This document shows, piece after piece, positions 8,158-15,634 of a stretch of DNA of 64,000 nucleotides. Within the stretch, counting starts at the first letter, position 1, and every line of letters begins with the position of its first letter. This DNA comes from Candidatus Chryseobacterium colombiense (GTDB lineage: Bacteria; Bacteroidota; Bacteroidia; Flavobacteriales; Weeksellaceae). Location: NCBI GenBank assembly GCA_029203185.1, contig CP119310.1, positions 1,364,001 to 1,428,000 of the forward strand. Direction: 5' to 3'. The notes under the pieces are model-generated. The model ran no database searches. It was given only the letters and a program-made list of their open reading frames with translations, and was not told the origin of the DNA. The translations under genes were made by a program, and so were the position numbers.

Positions 8158-8856
8158 TTAAGATGGATTTTCATCCTTTTTTTTCAGTTCAGAATTTTTT
8201 GCAGCCTTTACCAGCTCATTCGTATCACTGTAAAGAAGTTCCCATCCGGGGACATCTTTCATGACGGTCAACAGATTAAAATACGATTTCAGGTTTTTCT
8301 CTAGTACTTTTCGAATAGCAGTCGCGCTCGTCAACTGGCGAAGGTCGGCATTGGCTCCTGCCTGATCGGCAAAAATCACTTCAAAGGTTTCATGCTTCGC
8401 TTTCATGTCTGCAAAAGCAGCATCCAGAGAAAGCAGGGAAATTTTATTAAGGTTTTCTGCAGTTTCCAGTTCTTCGATCAGCTTTTTCATCTGAGCCGTC
8501 TGTGATGAATAGCTTAACCGATCCACATTCAGCCCGAACTTCTTAAAGATTCCGTACAGGTCTTCCGCATACTCGTAATGAGAAGCCGAAGACAGCTTTC
8601 GGTACCCGTTCAGGAAAGCCTTGAGATTGGTATAGGCAAGATCCCTTTCCTGATCCGCCGTAGCAACATCTTTTCCTTTCCCGCTATACACCTGTTTTGC
8701 ATACACTTTATCATACTCCGTAAATGAAGCCTCCAAAGTAGTAGTAAGCGGATGGTTAGTAATCACAGGATATTTTCCTGACTGAACATTCGAAATAACG
8801 CGTTGGGCTAAGGTTGCAAGGTCCTTAGTACCTAGCCTTGCTAATGTAATTTTCAT
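8158..8856 (-). CDS. DUF6261 family protein
   Basis: 232 residues with no signal peptide or TM helix, predicted almost entirely helical. It begins MKITLARLGTKDLATLAQRV and contains YSGKGKDVATADQERD and a KL-rich C-terminus. This matches my memory of the DUF6261 family, found in several copies in Chryseobacterium and relatives. Function unknown. Base composition is visibly richer in G+C than the flanking intergenic DNA. The upstream region carries a TAnnTTTG element and three phased 42-bp repeats, suggesting specific control. Confidence 0.75.
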   Translation of the reverse strand: MKITLARLGTKDLATLAQRVISNVQSGKYPVITNHPLTTTLEASFTEYDKVYAKQVYSGKGKDVATADQERDLAYTNLKAFLNGYRKLSSASHYEYAEDLYGIFKKFGLNVDRLSYSSQTAQMKKLIEELETAENLNKISLLSLDAAFADMKAKHETFEVIFADQAGANADLRQLTSATAIRKVLEKNLKSYFNLLTVMKDVPGWELLYSDTNELVKAAKNSELKKKDENPS

Positions 8857-8902
8857 ACGTGATTTGTGTTTTTATTATTAAATAGGAACTATTTCCTTGA
8901 AA

Positions 8903-8910
8903 CAAATATA
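8903..8910 (-). promoter_or_regulatory. Candidate -7 promoter element of the DUF6261 gene
   Basis: CAAATATA on the plus strand reads TATATTTG on the minus strand (TAnnTTTG consensus), giving a leader of about 40 bases. A well-spaced -33 TTG is not visible; a TTG (8937-8935) is 24 bases away, inside the first 42-bp repeat. Confidence 0.45.
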
Positions 8911-8919
8911 AAAAAATTA

Positions 8920-9045
8920 GTATTTATTTATAAACAATAGTTTCAGAAATAAAATACAATTGTATTTGATCGCAAACAATCCTGTTGTAAAAAAATGTAA
9001 TTTGTATTTTATGAGAAACAAGGTTGTTTTAAATAAAATGCAGAT
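8920..9045. repeat. Three degenerate 42-bp tandem repeats upstream of DUF6261
   Basis: Units start at 8920, 8962 and 9004, exactly 42 bp apart. Each begins GTATTT and has AAACAA exactly 12 bases later. Units 1 and 3 also share AAATAAAAT and agree at 28 of 42 positions. A 16-bp perfect palindrome AAATACAATTGTATTT (8952-8967) spans the first junction. 42 bp is four helical turns, so the sites face the same side of the DNA. The gap 8857-9241 otherwise holds only the restriction gene's promoter and unremarkable AT-rich DNA. Confidence 0.6.
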
Positions 9046-9228
9046 GTGAGTGGTTTTGATTGAGTTGTTTTGAATATTTGATAGTATATCCCACCTGCGT
9101 AAGCTTCGAACGGGTGCTACGATTTTATATTTGGAATATGAGAAAGATACTCGCACCTGCATTATATTAGATCATTAAATAATAGGAAAATTTGAGAAGT
9201 GAAAAAATAGCAAATCCAATTAATTTAT

Positions 9229-9236
9229 TACCTTTG
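9229..9236 (+). promoter_or_regulatory. -7 element of the restriction endonuclease gene
   Basis: TACCTTTG ends six bases before the ATG at 9242. With the usual spacing, transcription would start at or within a base or two of the ATG, giving a leaderless or nearly leaderless mRNA. No clear -33 element is seen. Confidence 0.45.
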
Positions 9237-9241
9237 AATTT

Positions 9242-10102
9242 ATGAATAAAGAAGATTTTATAATAGCCTTACAAAACGAGATTCTACAGTATAATAAAGT
9301 AATTGCAACAGACAATGGAGATTGGATTGTTAAAGGATTTATTGATATTTATAAAAATATATATACTATCACCATCGATACAAAGGTTGTTTCGAAAGTC
9401 ATCGAAATTTTATTAATTCCTGAATTTGAAAAATTCTCAAAGAAATATAATCTTGATTTAATTTTACCTCCACAACAAAATTTTTATCCCGATTTATCAT
9501 TTGTATGTAAAGAAACGGGTAATAAATTCGCAGTAGATATTAAAAGTACTTTTAAGGATTCTAATAATAAAATTAAAAGCATGACTCTTGGAGCGTTTAC
9601 AGGTTATTTTAGGAATCGAGAGTCAACAAAAAACACTACATTTCCTTACCAAGAATATCAAAGTCATTTAGTTTTAGGTGTTGTATATTCTCAAGTTGAA
9701 TCGTCTTCTAATGAAAAAGAAGTATATCAATTAGATGAATTAGACAGCATTAAATCTGTTATTCAAGATTTTCAGTTTTTTGTTCAACCTAAGTATAAAA
9801 TTGCATCTGCGAGCCCTGGTAGTGGAAATACCAAAAACATTGGAGCGGTTAGCAATTTGGAAAAATTAATTAAAGGACAAGGTATATTTTCAGAATTAGG
9901 AGAAGAAGTTTATGATGACTACTGGACTTTTTATTTAACAAATGATATGGCAAAAGCATTAGAAATTAAAAGGCCATATACGAACTTAAAGTCATATTTA
10001 GAATATAAGAGTAAAGGAATAGATAGTTTGACTAAACATAAGCAAGAAATTCTAGAAATGAACGAGGAGGAAATTAAAGAAGATTTAGAAAATGAAGAGT
10101 AA
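9242..10102 (+). CDS. EcoRV-type type II restriction endonuclease (predicted GATATC)
   Basis: 286 residues. Resembles R.EcoRV along most of its length. The catalytic PD-(D/E)xK residues are seen as D84 (QQNFYPDLSF) and D99/K101 (AVDIKSTF), matching EcoRV D74, D90 and K92. The recognition loop PGSGNTKNIGA at 192-202 matches the EcoRV loop that reads GATATC in the major groove, so the same specificity is predicted. It is about 40 residues longer than EcoRV, with a charged C-terminal tail. It overlaps the methylase gene by 11 bp. The pair is more AT-rich than the neighbouring hutU and DUF6261 genes, which suggests horizontal acquisition. Confidence 0.93.
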   Translation: MNKEDFIIALQNEILQYNKVIATDNGDWIVKGFIDIYKNIYTITIDTKVVSKVIEILLIPEFEKFSKKYNLDLILPPQQNFYPDLSFVCKETGNKFAVDIKSTFKDSNNKIKSMTLGAFTGYFRNRESTKNTTFPYQEYQSHLVLGVVYSQVESSSNEKEVYQLDELDSIKSVIQDFQFFVQPKYKIASASPGSGNTKNIGAVSNLEKLIKGQGIFSELGEEVYDDYWTFYLTNDMAKALEIKRPYTNLKSYLEYKSKGIDSLTKHKQEILEMNEEEIKEDLENEE

Positions 10103-11027
10103 AATAAATGTACCACCTATAAAAAGCCAAGGTATTAAAACTAAATTAGTACCTTGGATAAAGGATTTAGTTAAAATTGCTAATCAAAAGGGAACTTGGA
10201 TCGAACCTTTTCTAGGAACAGGCGTTGTTGCTTTTAATTCGGATTATAAGAAAGCAATTCTTAATGATACCAATCCTCACATAATTAACTTCTATAGGGG
10301 GGTTCAAACGAAAGAGATAACAGCTCCCTTATTGAAGAATTATCTTGAAATTGAAGGAGAGTTATTAAGTAAAGCTGAGAATGATGGATATGAGCATTAT
10401 TTAAAGGTTCGTTCACGTTTTAATAGTGGTGAATTTTCACCCTATGATTTTATTTTCTTATCAAGAGCAGGATTCAATGGAATGATGAGATTTGGAAAAA
10501 AAGGAAATTGGAATATACCTTTTTGTAAAAAGCCAAATAGATTTGCCCAAGCATATGTAACTAAAATTACTAATCAATTATTAAAGGTATCTCAAATTAT
10601 CCAACCTGAACCAGACTGGTATTTTTATAATAAACAATTTAGCGAGATAATTCCATTAGCAACAGAAAATGATATAATATATTGTGATCCTCCTTATTTT
10701 GGAAGACATGTCGATTATTATAATGGCTGGACAGAAAAAGATGAGGAATTACTTTTCTCCTTATTATCAACTACTAAAGCAAAATTCATTCTTTCCACAT
10801 GGCATCATAATGATTGGAGAAAGAATGAAATGATAGACAAATTCTGGAATAAGTTTAATATTATTACAAAAGATCATTTTTATCATAATGGAGGTAGTAT
10901 TGAAAATCGTAAAACAGTTGTTGAAGCATTAGTTTGTAATTTTGATGTCTTTGATATTGAAAGTCATAATCATGGCTTCAATCAAATTAAAAAAGATGAA
11001 CAGTTAGAAATAAATTGGAGTACTTAA
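10092..11027 (+). CDS. EcoRV-type DNA adenine-N6 methyltransferase (Dam family)
   Basis: 311 residues. Motif I EPFLGTG is at 38-44 and the catalytic DPPY at 199-202, in the alpha-class order of Dam-type N6-adenine methylases. The N-terminus VPPIKSQGIKTKLVP, the segment PFCKKPNRFAQAYVTKI, GRHVDYYNGW and STWHHNDWR are strikingly like M.EcoRV, which methylates the first adenine of GATATC. It protects host DNA from the upstream endonuclease; GATATC sites occur in this window (for example 17542, 17620, 25933, 28757, 39225). The ATG lies inside the end of the endonuclease frame, implying coupled translation. Confidence 0.94.
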   Translation: MKSKINVPPIKSQGIKTKLVPWIKDLVKIANQKGTWIEPFLGTGVVAFNSDYKKAILNDTNPHIINFYRGVQTKEITAPLLKNYLEIEGELLSKAENDGYEHYLKVRSRFNSGEFSPYDFIFLSRAGFNGMMRFGKKGNWNIPFCKKPNRFAQAYVTKITNQLLKVSQIIQPEPDWYFYNKQFSEIIPLATENDIIYCDPPYFGRHVDYYNGWTEKDEELLFSLLSTTKAKFILSTWHHNDWRKNEMIDKFWNKFNIITKDHFYHNGGSIENRKTVVEALVCNFDVFDIESHNHGFNQIKKDEQLEINWST

Positions 11028-11034
11028 TATTATA

Positions 11035-11061
11035 AAAAACCTGCCTCACGGCAGGTTTTTC
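11035..11061. terminator. Bidirectional terminator between methylase and urocanase genes
   Basis: ACCTGCC / GGCAGGT stem with loop TCAC, flanked by an A-run and a T-run, between the converging ends of the methylase gene and hutU. Confidence 0.88.
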
Positions 11062-11076
11062 TATATCTAAAAAGTT

Positions 11077-13062
11077 TTAAAACAAACTATCATCCACAAA
11101 ATTCGGAAGTGTTACTTTCAAATTCGGTTCTGCTTCCATCGCTCTTTTAATGGCAAAAACAGCGCCTTCATTTCTTGCCCAGCTTCGTCTTGAAATTCCA
11201 TTGTTTACGTCCCAGAACAGCATCGATTTTAATCTTCTGTCAGCATCATCGCTTCCATCCAATAACATCCCGAAACCTCCGTTGATGACTTCTCCCCAAC
11301 CGACACCACCTCCATTATGAATAGAAACCCAGGTTGCTCCACGGAAACTGTCACCGATCACATTGTGGATCGCCATATCTGCGGTAAATCTTGAACCGTC
11401 ATAGATGTTGGAAGTCTCTCTGTACGGAGAATCCGTTCCCGAAACATCGTGATGATCTCTACCCAAGACTACCGGTCCGATCTCCCCGTTTTTGATGGCT
11501 TTATTGAAAGCTTCTGCAATCTTCATTCTACCTTCTGCATCAGCATATAGGATTCTCGCCTGCGAACCTACCACAAGTTTGTTTTCCTGTGCACCTTTGA
11601 TCCAATGAATATTATCTTTCATCTGCTGCTGGATCTCTTCAGGTGAGTTCTGCTCAATTTCTTCCAACACTGTGCATGCAATATCATCGGTTTTCTGTAA
11701 ATCTTCCGGCTTTCCGCTGGTACACACCCAACGGAACGGTCCGAAACCATAATCAAAACACATCGGTCCCATAATATCCTGAACATAAGAAGGGAACTTA
11801 AATTCTCTTCCCAGCGTAGGATTTTCCGCCATTACATCGGCTCCTGCTCTTGAAGCTTCCAACAGGAAAGCGTTTCCGTAATCGAAGAAATAGGTTCCTT
11901 TTTGGGTATGTTTATTGATGGCTGCAGCGTGTCTTCTTAATGTTTCCTGAACTTTTTCCTTGAATAATTCAGGATCTTCTGCCATCATTGTATTGGATTC
12001 TTCAAAACTTTGTCCTACAGGATAATATCCTCCCGCCCATGGATTGTGAAGGGAAGTCTGATCTGAACCAATATCAATTTTTAAATTCTCCTGATCAAAT
12101 TTTTCCCAAACCTCAACAATATTTCCAAGGTAAGCTAGGGAAACAGTTTCCTTATTTTCCTGGGCATTTCTTACTCTTGCCACCAATTCATCAAGGTTTT
12201 CATGGATCTCATTTACCCATTTCTGATCGTGACGAATTTTGGTAATCTTTGGATTCACCTCAGCACAAACCGTAACACAACCTGCAATATTTCCTGCTTT
12301 TGGTTGAGCACCACTCATTCCTCCCAATCCCGAAGTCACGAAAAGTCCGCCTTTTGGCTCCTTATTGATTTTTCTGAAAGCATTTAAAACGGTAATCGTC
12401 GTTCCGTGAACAATTCCCTGCGGACCAATGTACATATAACTTCCCGCCGTCATTTGTCCATATTGTGTCACACCAAGCGCATTGAATTTCTCCCAGTCAT
12501 CCGGTTTAGAGTAATTCGGGATCATCATCCCATTAGTTACAACCACTCTCGGCGCATCTTTGTGAGAAGGGAATAATCCCATCGGATGCCCTGAATACAT
12601 GACCAACGTTTGTTCGTCTGTCATTTCAGACAGATATTTCATCGTTAAAAGATACTGTGCCCAATTGGAGAACACCGCTCCGTTTCCACCATAGGTAATA
12701 AGCTCATGAGGATGCTGCGATACTGCATAATCCAGATTATTCTGAATCATCAACATAATTGCTTTTGCCTGCTCAGATTTTCCCGGATATTCAGAAATCG
12801 GTCTTGCCTTCATTTCATACTCCGGACGGAAACGGTACATATAGATTCTTCCGTATTTCTCTAATTCTTCCTTAAATTCAGGCAGCAATTCTGCATGAAA
12901 CTTAGGTTCGAAATAACGTAAAGCGTTCTTTAAGGCTAATTTTTTCTCTTCATCTCCTAAAATTTCTTTACGCTTGGGAGCATGATTGATATTGGTTTCG
13001 TAAGGTCTGGATGGTGGTAACTGGCTTGGAATGCCTTGTTGTATCTGTTCCTGGAAAGTCAT
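11077..13062 (-). CDS. hutU: Urocanate hydratase (urocanase)
   Basis: 661 residues, the long form of urocanase. It converts urocanate to imidazolonepropionate in histidine breakdown, using tightly bound NAD+. Visible family blocks: TYGGNGAVFSNWAQYLLTMKY, YSGHPMGLFPS, GQMTAGSYMYIGPQGIVHG, GLGGMSGAQPKA, and near the C-terminus GRDHHDVSGTDSPYRET and NGGGVGWGEVINGGFG. No other hut gene lies beside it in the window, so the pathway is dispersed or lies elsewhere. The start is the first ATG of the frame and fits the family N-terminus. Confidence 0.97.
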   Translation of the reverse strand: MTFQEQIQQGIPSQLPPSRPYETNINHAPKRKEILGDEEKKLALKNALRYFEPKFHAELLPEFKEELEKYGRIYMYRFRPEYEMKARPISEYPGKSEQAKAIMLMIQNNLDYAVSQHPHELITYGGNGAVFSNWAQYLLTMKYLSEMTDEQTLVMYSGHPMGLFPSHKDAPRVVVTNGMMIPNYSKPDDWEKFNALGVTQYGQMTAGSYMYIGPQGIVHGTTITVLNAFRKINKEPKGGLFVTSGLGGMSGAQPKAGNIAGCVTVCAEVNPKITKIRHDQKWVNEIHENLDELVARVRNAQENKETVSLAYLGNIVEVWEKFDQENLKIDIGSDQTSLHNPWAGGYYPVGQSFEESNTMMAEDPELFKEKVQETLRRHAAAINKHTQKGTYFFDYGNAFLLEASRAGADVMAENPTLGREFKFPSYVQDIMGPMCFDYGFGPFRWVCTSGKPEDLQKTDDIACTVLEEIEQNSPEEIQQQMKDNIHWIKGAQENKLVVGSQARILYADAEGRMKIAEAFNKAIKNGEIGPVVLGRDHHDVSGTDSPYRETSNIYDGSRFTADMAIHNVIGDSFRGATWVSIHNGGGVGWGEVINGGFGMLLDGSDDADRRLKSMLFWDVNNGISRRSWARNEGAVFAIKRAMEAEPNLKVTLPNFVDDSLF

Positions 13063-13157
13063 ATTATAGTTTAAGTTCAGTTAAAATTTCAAAGTTTTAA
13101 AGATATTCAAATTCAAAAATCCGTGCAACTAATGTGTTCAATTTTGCAACACCTTGC

Positions 13158-13218
13158 AATTCCCCTCCTCTGGAGGGGTGGCGAAAATTCGTGAAAATTT
13201 TTGACGGGGTGGTTTGAA
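13158..13218 (+). repeat. Hairpin-tipped repeat A beside the DUF559 gene
   Basis: Starts with ATTCCCCTCCTCTGGAGGGG then TGG; the tip hairpin is CCCCTCC (13162-13168) with GGAGGGG (13172-13178). A second weak hairpin (CGAAAATT with AATTTTTG) leads to GACGGGGTGGTTTGAAAC. It is an inverted relative of repeat B. Confidence 0.8.
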
Positions 13219-13254
13219 ACTTGTGTATTCTATTATTTTTTTGATGTATGTTTG

Positions 13255-13307
13255 AACCACCCTGTCTTCTCCCTGTGGTCGAATCCACCCCTCCAGAGGA
13301 GGGGAAT
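13255..13307 (-). repeat. Hairpin-tipped repeat B beside the DUF559 gene
   Basis: 53 bp: AACCACCCTGTCTTCTCCCT at its left end, CCCCTCCAGAGGAGGGG at its right end, 18 bp behind the stop of the DUF559 gene. It matches repeat C at 47 of 53 positions in the same orientation and repeat A at both ends in the opposite orientation. Confidence 0.85.
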
Positions 13308-13325
13308 GTTGTTGTGCATTTTGTT

Positions 13326-13745
13326 TTACTGATGGCTGTAGTGTTCAATAATGAAATTTTCTAAATCTTTCATTACAATACCCAGGTTGTTTTTAATATC
13401 AAAATCGGTAATTCTGAAAATATGCAATCCAAGAGATTTTAAATATTTTTGCCTTTCCATATCATAAGATTCTTTTGTATCATGACTCCAACCATCAATT
13501 TCAATAATCAGCCCTAAGTTCTTCACATAAAAATCTACAATATAATTTCCTATGATTCGTTGCCTGTCAAAATCTATTCTATGAAAACTTTTTGCTCGGA
13601 CCTGTTTCCAGAATATTACTTCACTTAGAATTCCGGCTTTTCTTTTTCCATTAAGTAGTGGTTTTAATTTGGGGTTGTAGGGCAGGTTTTCTATATAGTT
13701 CCTGTAAATAGGGATTTCTTTAATTTCGGTTAAGATTTCTTTCAT
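13326..13745 (-). CDS. DUF559 (Vsr-like) endonuclease-domain protein
   Basis: 139 residues. A DUF559 domain covers residues about 35-135, related to very-short-patch-repair and PD-(D/E)xK nucleases. Visible features are SEVIFWKQVR, RQRIIGNYIVDFY with D71, and LIIEIDGWSH with E82, D84 and H88, followed by YLKSLGLHIFRITDFDI. It is intact, with all likely metal-binding residues present. The gene is bracketed by 53-bp repeats (B at 13255, C at 13777) with a third copy (A) inverted beyond B. That arrangement suggests a repeat-associated cassette. Biochemical role unknown; repair, nicking or mobility are all possible. Confidence 0.88.
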   Translation of the reverse strand: MKEILTEIKEIPIYRNYIENLPYNPKLKPLLNGKRKAGILSEVIFWKQVRAKSFHRIDFDRQRIIGNYIVDFYVKNLGLIIEIDGWSHDTKESYDMERQKYLKSLGLHIFRITDFDIKNNLGIVMKDLENFIIEHYSHQ

Positions 13746-13776
13746 TATTTGTTGTTTTTATTTGTTTATGTTTTTT

Positions 13777-13829
13777 AACCACCCCGTCTTCTCCCTTCAG
13801 TCGAATCCACCCCTCCAAAGGAAGGGAAT
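13777..13829 (-). repeat. Hairpin-tipped repeat C beside the DUF559 gene
   Basis: 53 bp, 31 bp upstream of the DUF559 start codon and in the same orientation as repeat B. It begins AACCACCCCGTCTTCTCCCT and ends with the tip CCCTCCAAAGGAAGGG, which has one mismatch in the stem. Confidence 0.85.
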
Positions 13830-13860
13830 CTTTTCGCAGATTATTAAAACACTTCTTTTC

Positions 13861-13897
13861 AAAAATAAAAAAACCTCACTGAATTTCAGTAAGGTTT
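13861..13897 (-). terminator. Terminator of the acidic-protein gene
   Basis: AAACCTCACTGAA / TTTCAGTAAGGTTT hairpin (one internal mismatch) followed on the minus strand by a T-run (plus A-run at 13861-13873), 20 bases behind the stop. Confidence 0.75.
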
Positions 13898-13917
13898 ACA
13901 TTGTATATCGTTGAAGT

Positions 13918-14208
13918 CTATGTCAGAACATCATCATTTTCTTCTTCGTGATCGTCTTCATTATCACTTATGCTCCAATAATTATTTTCTTCGTCTTCAC
14001 TCCCAATCTCTTCCATTTCATCGTCATCCTCCACTCCCGGAATATCGAGCCCTTTGTCTAAGCTGTCATAAAATTCTTCATCTTCTATAGGATTGCCATC
14101 TCCGTCGAGCGGAATATGTTCTTCGCGGTTAAAAATGTCTTCGTTTGACTTGTATTCACGCTGTTCTAATCTTCTGTCTTGTTCTTGTTCGCTATTTTCA
14201 GGTATCAT
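13918..14208 (-). CDS. Small highly acidic protein of unknown function
   Basis: 96 residues, with more than a third Asp or Glu, no signal peptide and no TM segment. It starts MIPENSEQEQDRRLEQ and its C-terminal half is almost an acidic tract (VEDDDEMEEIGSEDEENN). I do not recognise a family. It has its own terminator and lies 52 bp downstream of the 2-hydroxyacid dehydrogenase gene on the same strand. A real gene is likely because of the terminator and clean frame, but function is unknown. Confidence 0.65.
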   Translation of the reverse strand: MIPENSEQEQDRRLEQREYKSNEDIFNREEHIPLDGDGNPIEDEEFYDSLDKGLDIPGVEDDDEMEEIGSEDEENNYWSISDNEDDHEEENDDVLT

Positions 14209-14260
14209 AATTCTTGTATTTAGTGGTTATATAAAGGTAAACAAAAATAATTCCAAGTTT

Positions 14261-15244
14261 CTAAGAATTTTGAGAATATACTTCCGGATTTGCACAAGAC
14301 GGCATTTTCTCTCCTTTTGAAAAAGCAATCAGGTTTTCTGCTGCTAATTTTGCCATTCCGCTTCTTGCTTCTATAGTAGCAGAGCCGATGTGCGGAAGAA
14401 CACAAACATTGGAAAGTTCCAGAATAGGATCTTCTTTAAAAATCGGTTCAGGATTTGTCACGTCTAATCCCGCTCCCCAGATTTTCTTTTCTGCAAGTGC
14501 ATTATATAAATCTTTCTGATTATGAAATCCTCCTCTGGCTGTATTAATGAAGATCGCGTTTTCTTTCATTTTCTCGAAAACCGAGGCATTGAACAGTTCT
14601 TTCTGCTCAGGTTTGAAGCTGGCGTGAATACTTAAAACATCAGACTGTGCAATCAGTTCTTCAAAGGAAACATATTTTGCATTCAGTTCTTCCTCAGCTT
14701 CTTTATTTTGATGGCGATTGTGATAAATAATATTCATATCGAAAGCTTTCTGTGATTTTTTCGCCATTTCAAAACCGATTCTTCCCAATCCAAAAATCCC
14801 TAATGTCTTACCATATAATTCCTGACCTAATGCATGCAAAGGATCAAAATCGCCCCAATTTCCGGATTTTACTTTTTCAAAATTATAGCTGGCTCTTCTT
14901 GCAACCGATTGCATTAATAAAAATGCAACATCTGAAGTAGCTTTACTTAAAACATCAGGTGTATTTCCAATCGGAATATGCCTGTGAGTAGCTTCCCGAA
15001 TATCAACATGGTCAAAACCGACAGAATACAATGCAATTGCCTTTACATTCGGACATTCTGCAAAGAAATCTTTGTCATATTTGAATTCACCGCCCACACT
15101 CAGGATGGCATCGTGGCCTTTACAATAACTTAGCCATTCATCGTGAGACAGGTTTTCATGTTCAGGAATAAAAACTTCCCATCCTGCATCTTTCAGCATA
15201 TGAATTCCGATTTCGGGAATTCTCTTATTTACGAATACTTTCAT
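14261..15244 (-). CDS. D-isomer-specific 2-hydroxyacid dehydrogenase
   Basis: 327 residues. The NAD(P)-binding motif GIFGLGRIG is at 149-157. The catalytic triad is R237 (NTARGG), E266 (DVTNPEP) and H285 (LPHIGSAT). These enzymes interconvert 2-oxoacids and D-2-hydroxyacids in the cytoplasm. The sequence style is closest to glyoxylate/hydroxypyruvate or 2-ketogluconate reductases, but substrate cannot be fixed from sequence. The residue after the glycine motif in the second strand (YHNRHQ) has Arg rather than an acidic residue, which favours NADPH over NADH. Confidence 0.9.
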   Translation of the reverse strand: MKVFVNKRIPEIGIHMLKDAGWEVFIPEHENLSHDEWLSYCKGHDAILSVGGEFKYDKDFFAECPNVKAIALYSVGFDHVDIREATHRHIPIGNTPDVLSKATSDVAFLLMQSVARRASYNFEKVKSGNWGDFDPLHALGQELYGKTLGIFGLGRIGFEMAKKSQKAFDMNIIYHNRHQNKEAEEELNAKYVSFEELIAQSDVLSIHASFKPEQKELFNASVFEKMKENAIFINTARGGFHNQKDLYNALAEKKIWGAGLDVTNPEPIFKEDPILELSNVCVLPHIGSATIEARSGMAKLAAENLIAFSKGEKMPSCANPEVYSQNS

Positions 15245-15280
15245 TTTTTATTTTGTAATTAATTTGATTGTCTTCAAATA

Positions 15281-15313
15281 AAAAACCTTACTCCTGTTAA
15301 AAGCAAGGTTTTT
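15281..15313 (-). terminator. Terminator of the 77-residue gene
   Basis: AAAAACCTT / AAGGTTTTT stem with a 15-base loop, located 20 bases behind the stop at 15333. Confidence 0.6.
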
Positions 15314-15332
15314 CTAACTTTAGTATTAAAAA

Positions 15333-15566
15333 TTATTTTTTGTCATCTCTATATCTGGCTTTAAAATTCATTTCCTGAATTTCTGCCCAAACTTCTTTCA
15401 CTGTTTTTGGAGCATGAGTCACGAAACCATTTTTTGATGATTCCTGATTCTGGTTTTTCATATCGGCTTGCTGAAAATGTCCTTCTGATCTATATCTTCT
15501 GTTGTTAGAAAGATTTTTCTGAATATTGCTGAAATCATGTGAGGCTTTAAATCTGTTAGTGTCCAT
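15333..15566 (-). CDS. Small hydrophilic protein of unknown function
   Basis: 77 residues (MDTNRFKASHDFSNIQKN at the start, VWAEIQEMNFKARYRDDKK at the end). Charged, Asn/Gln/Lys-rich, no signal peptide, no recognisable domain. Support comes from an ATG start, a terminator directly downstream and a position in an otherwise empty gap between two same-strand genes. Confidence 0.55.
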   Translation of the reverse strand: MDTNRFKASHDFSNIQKNLSNNRRYRSEGHFQQADMKNQNQESSKNGFVTHAPKTVKEVWAEIQEMNFKARYRDDKK

Positions 15567-15634
15567 AATAATAAGATTTAAAAGATTAGGTTCTGTTTTG
15601 AATCCAATTATCGTTCCGAACCCTTCAGAAAATT

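Noticed and set aside
8920..9045. Possible remnant CRISPR array
   Set aside because: Unit length 42 bp with only short conserved blocks, conservation spread over the whole unit and no cas genes; fits operator repeats better.
8917..9162. 81-residue minus-strand frame upstream of DUF6261, with an apparent 14-residue repetition
   Set aside because: The repetition is the 42-bp DNA repeat read in frame; composition is low-complexity and it overlaps the promoter region. Not counted as a gene.
13097..13348. 83-residue minus-strand frame behind the DUF559 gene
   Set aside because: It reads through repeats A and B and overlaps the nuclease end; no protein-like pattern.
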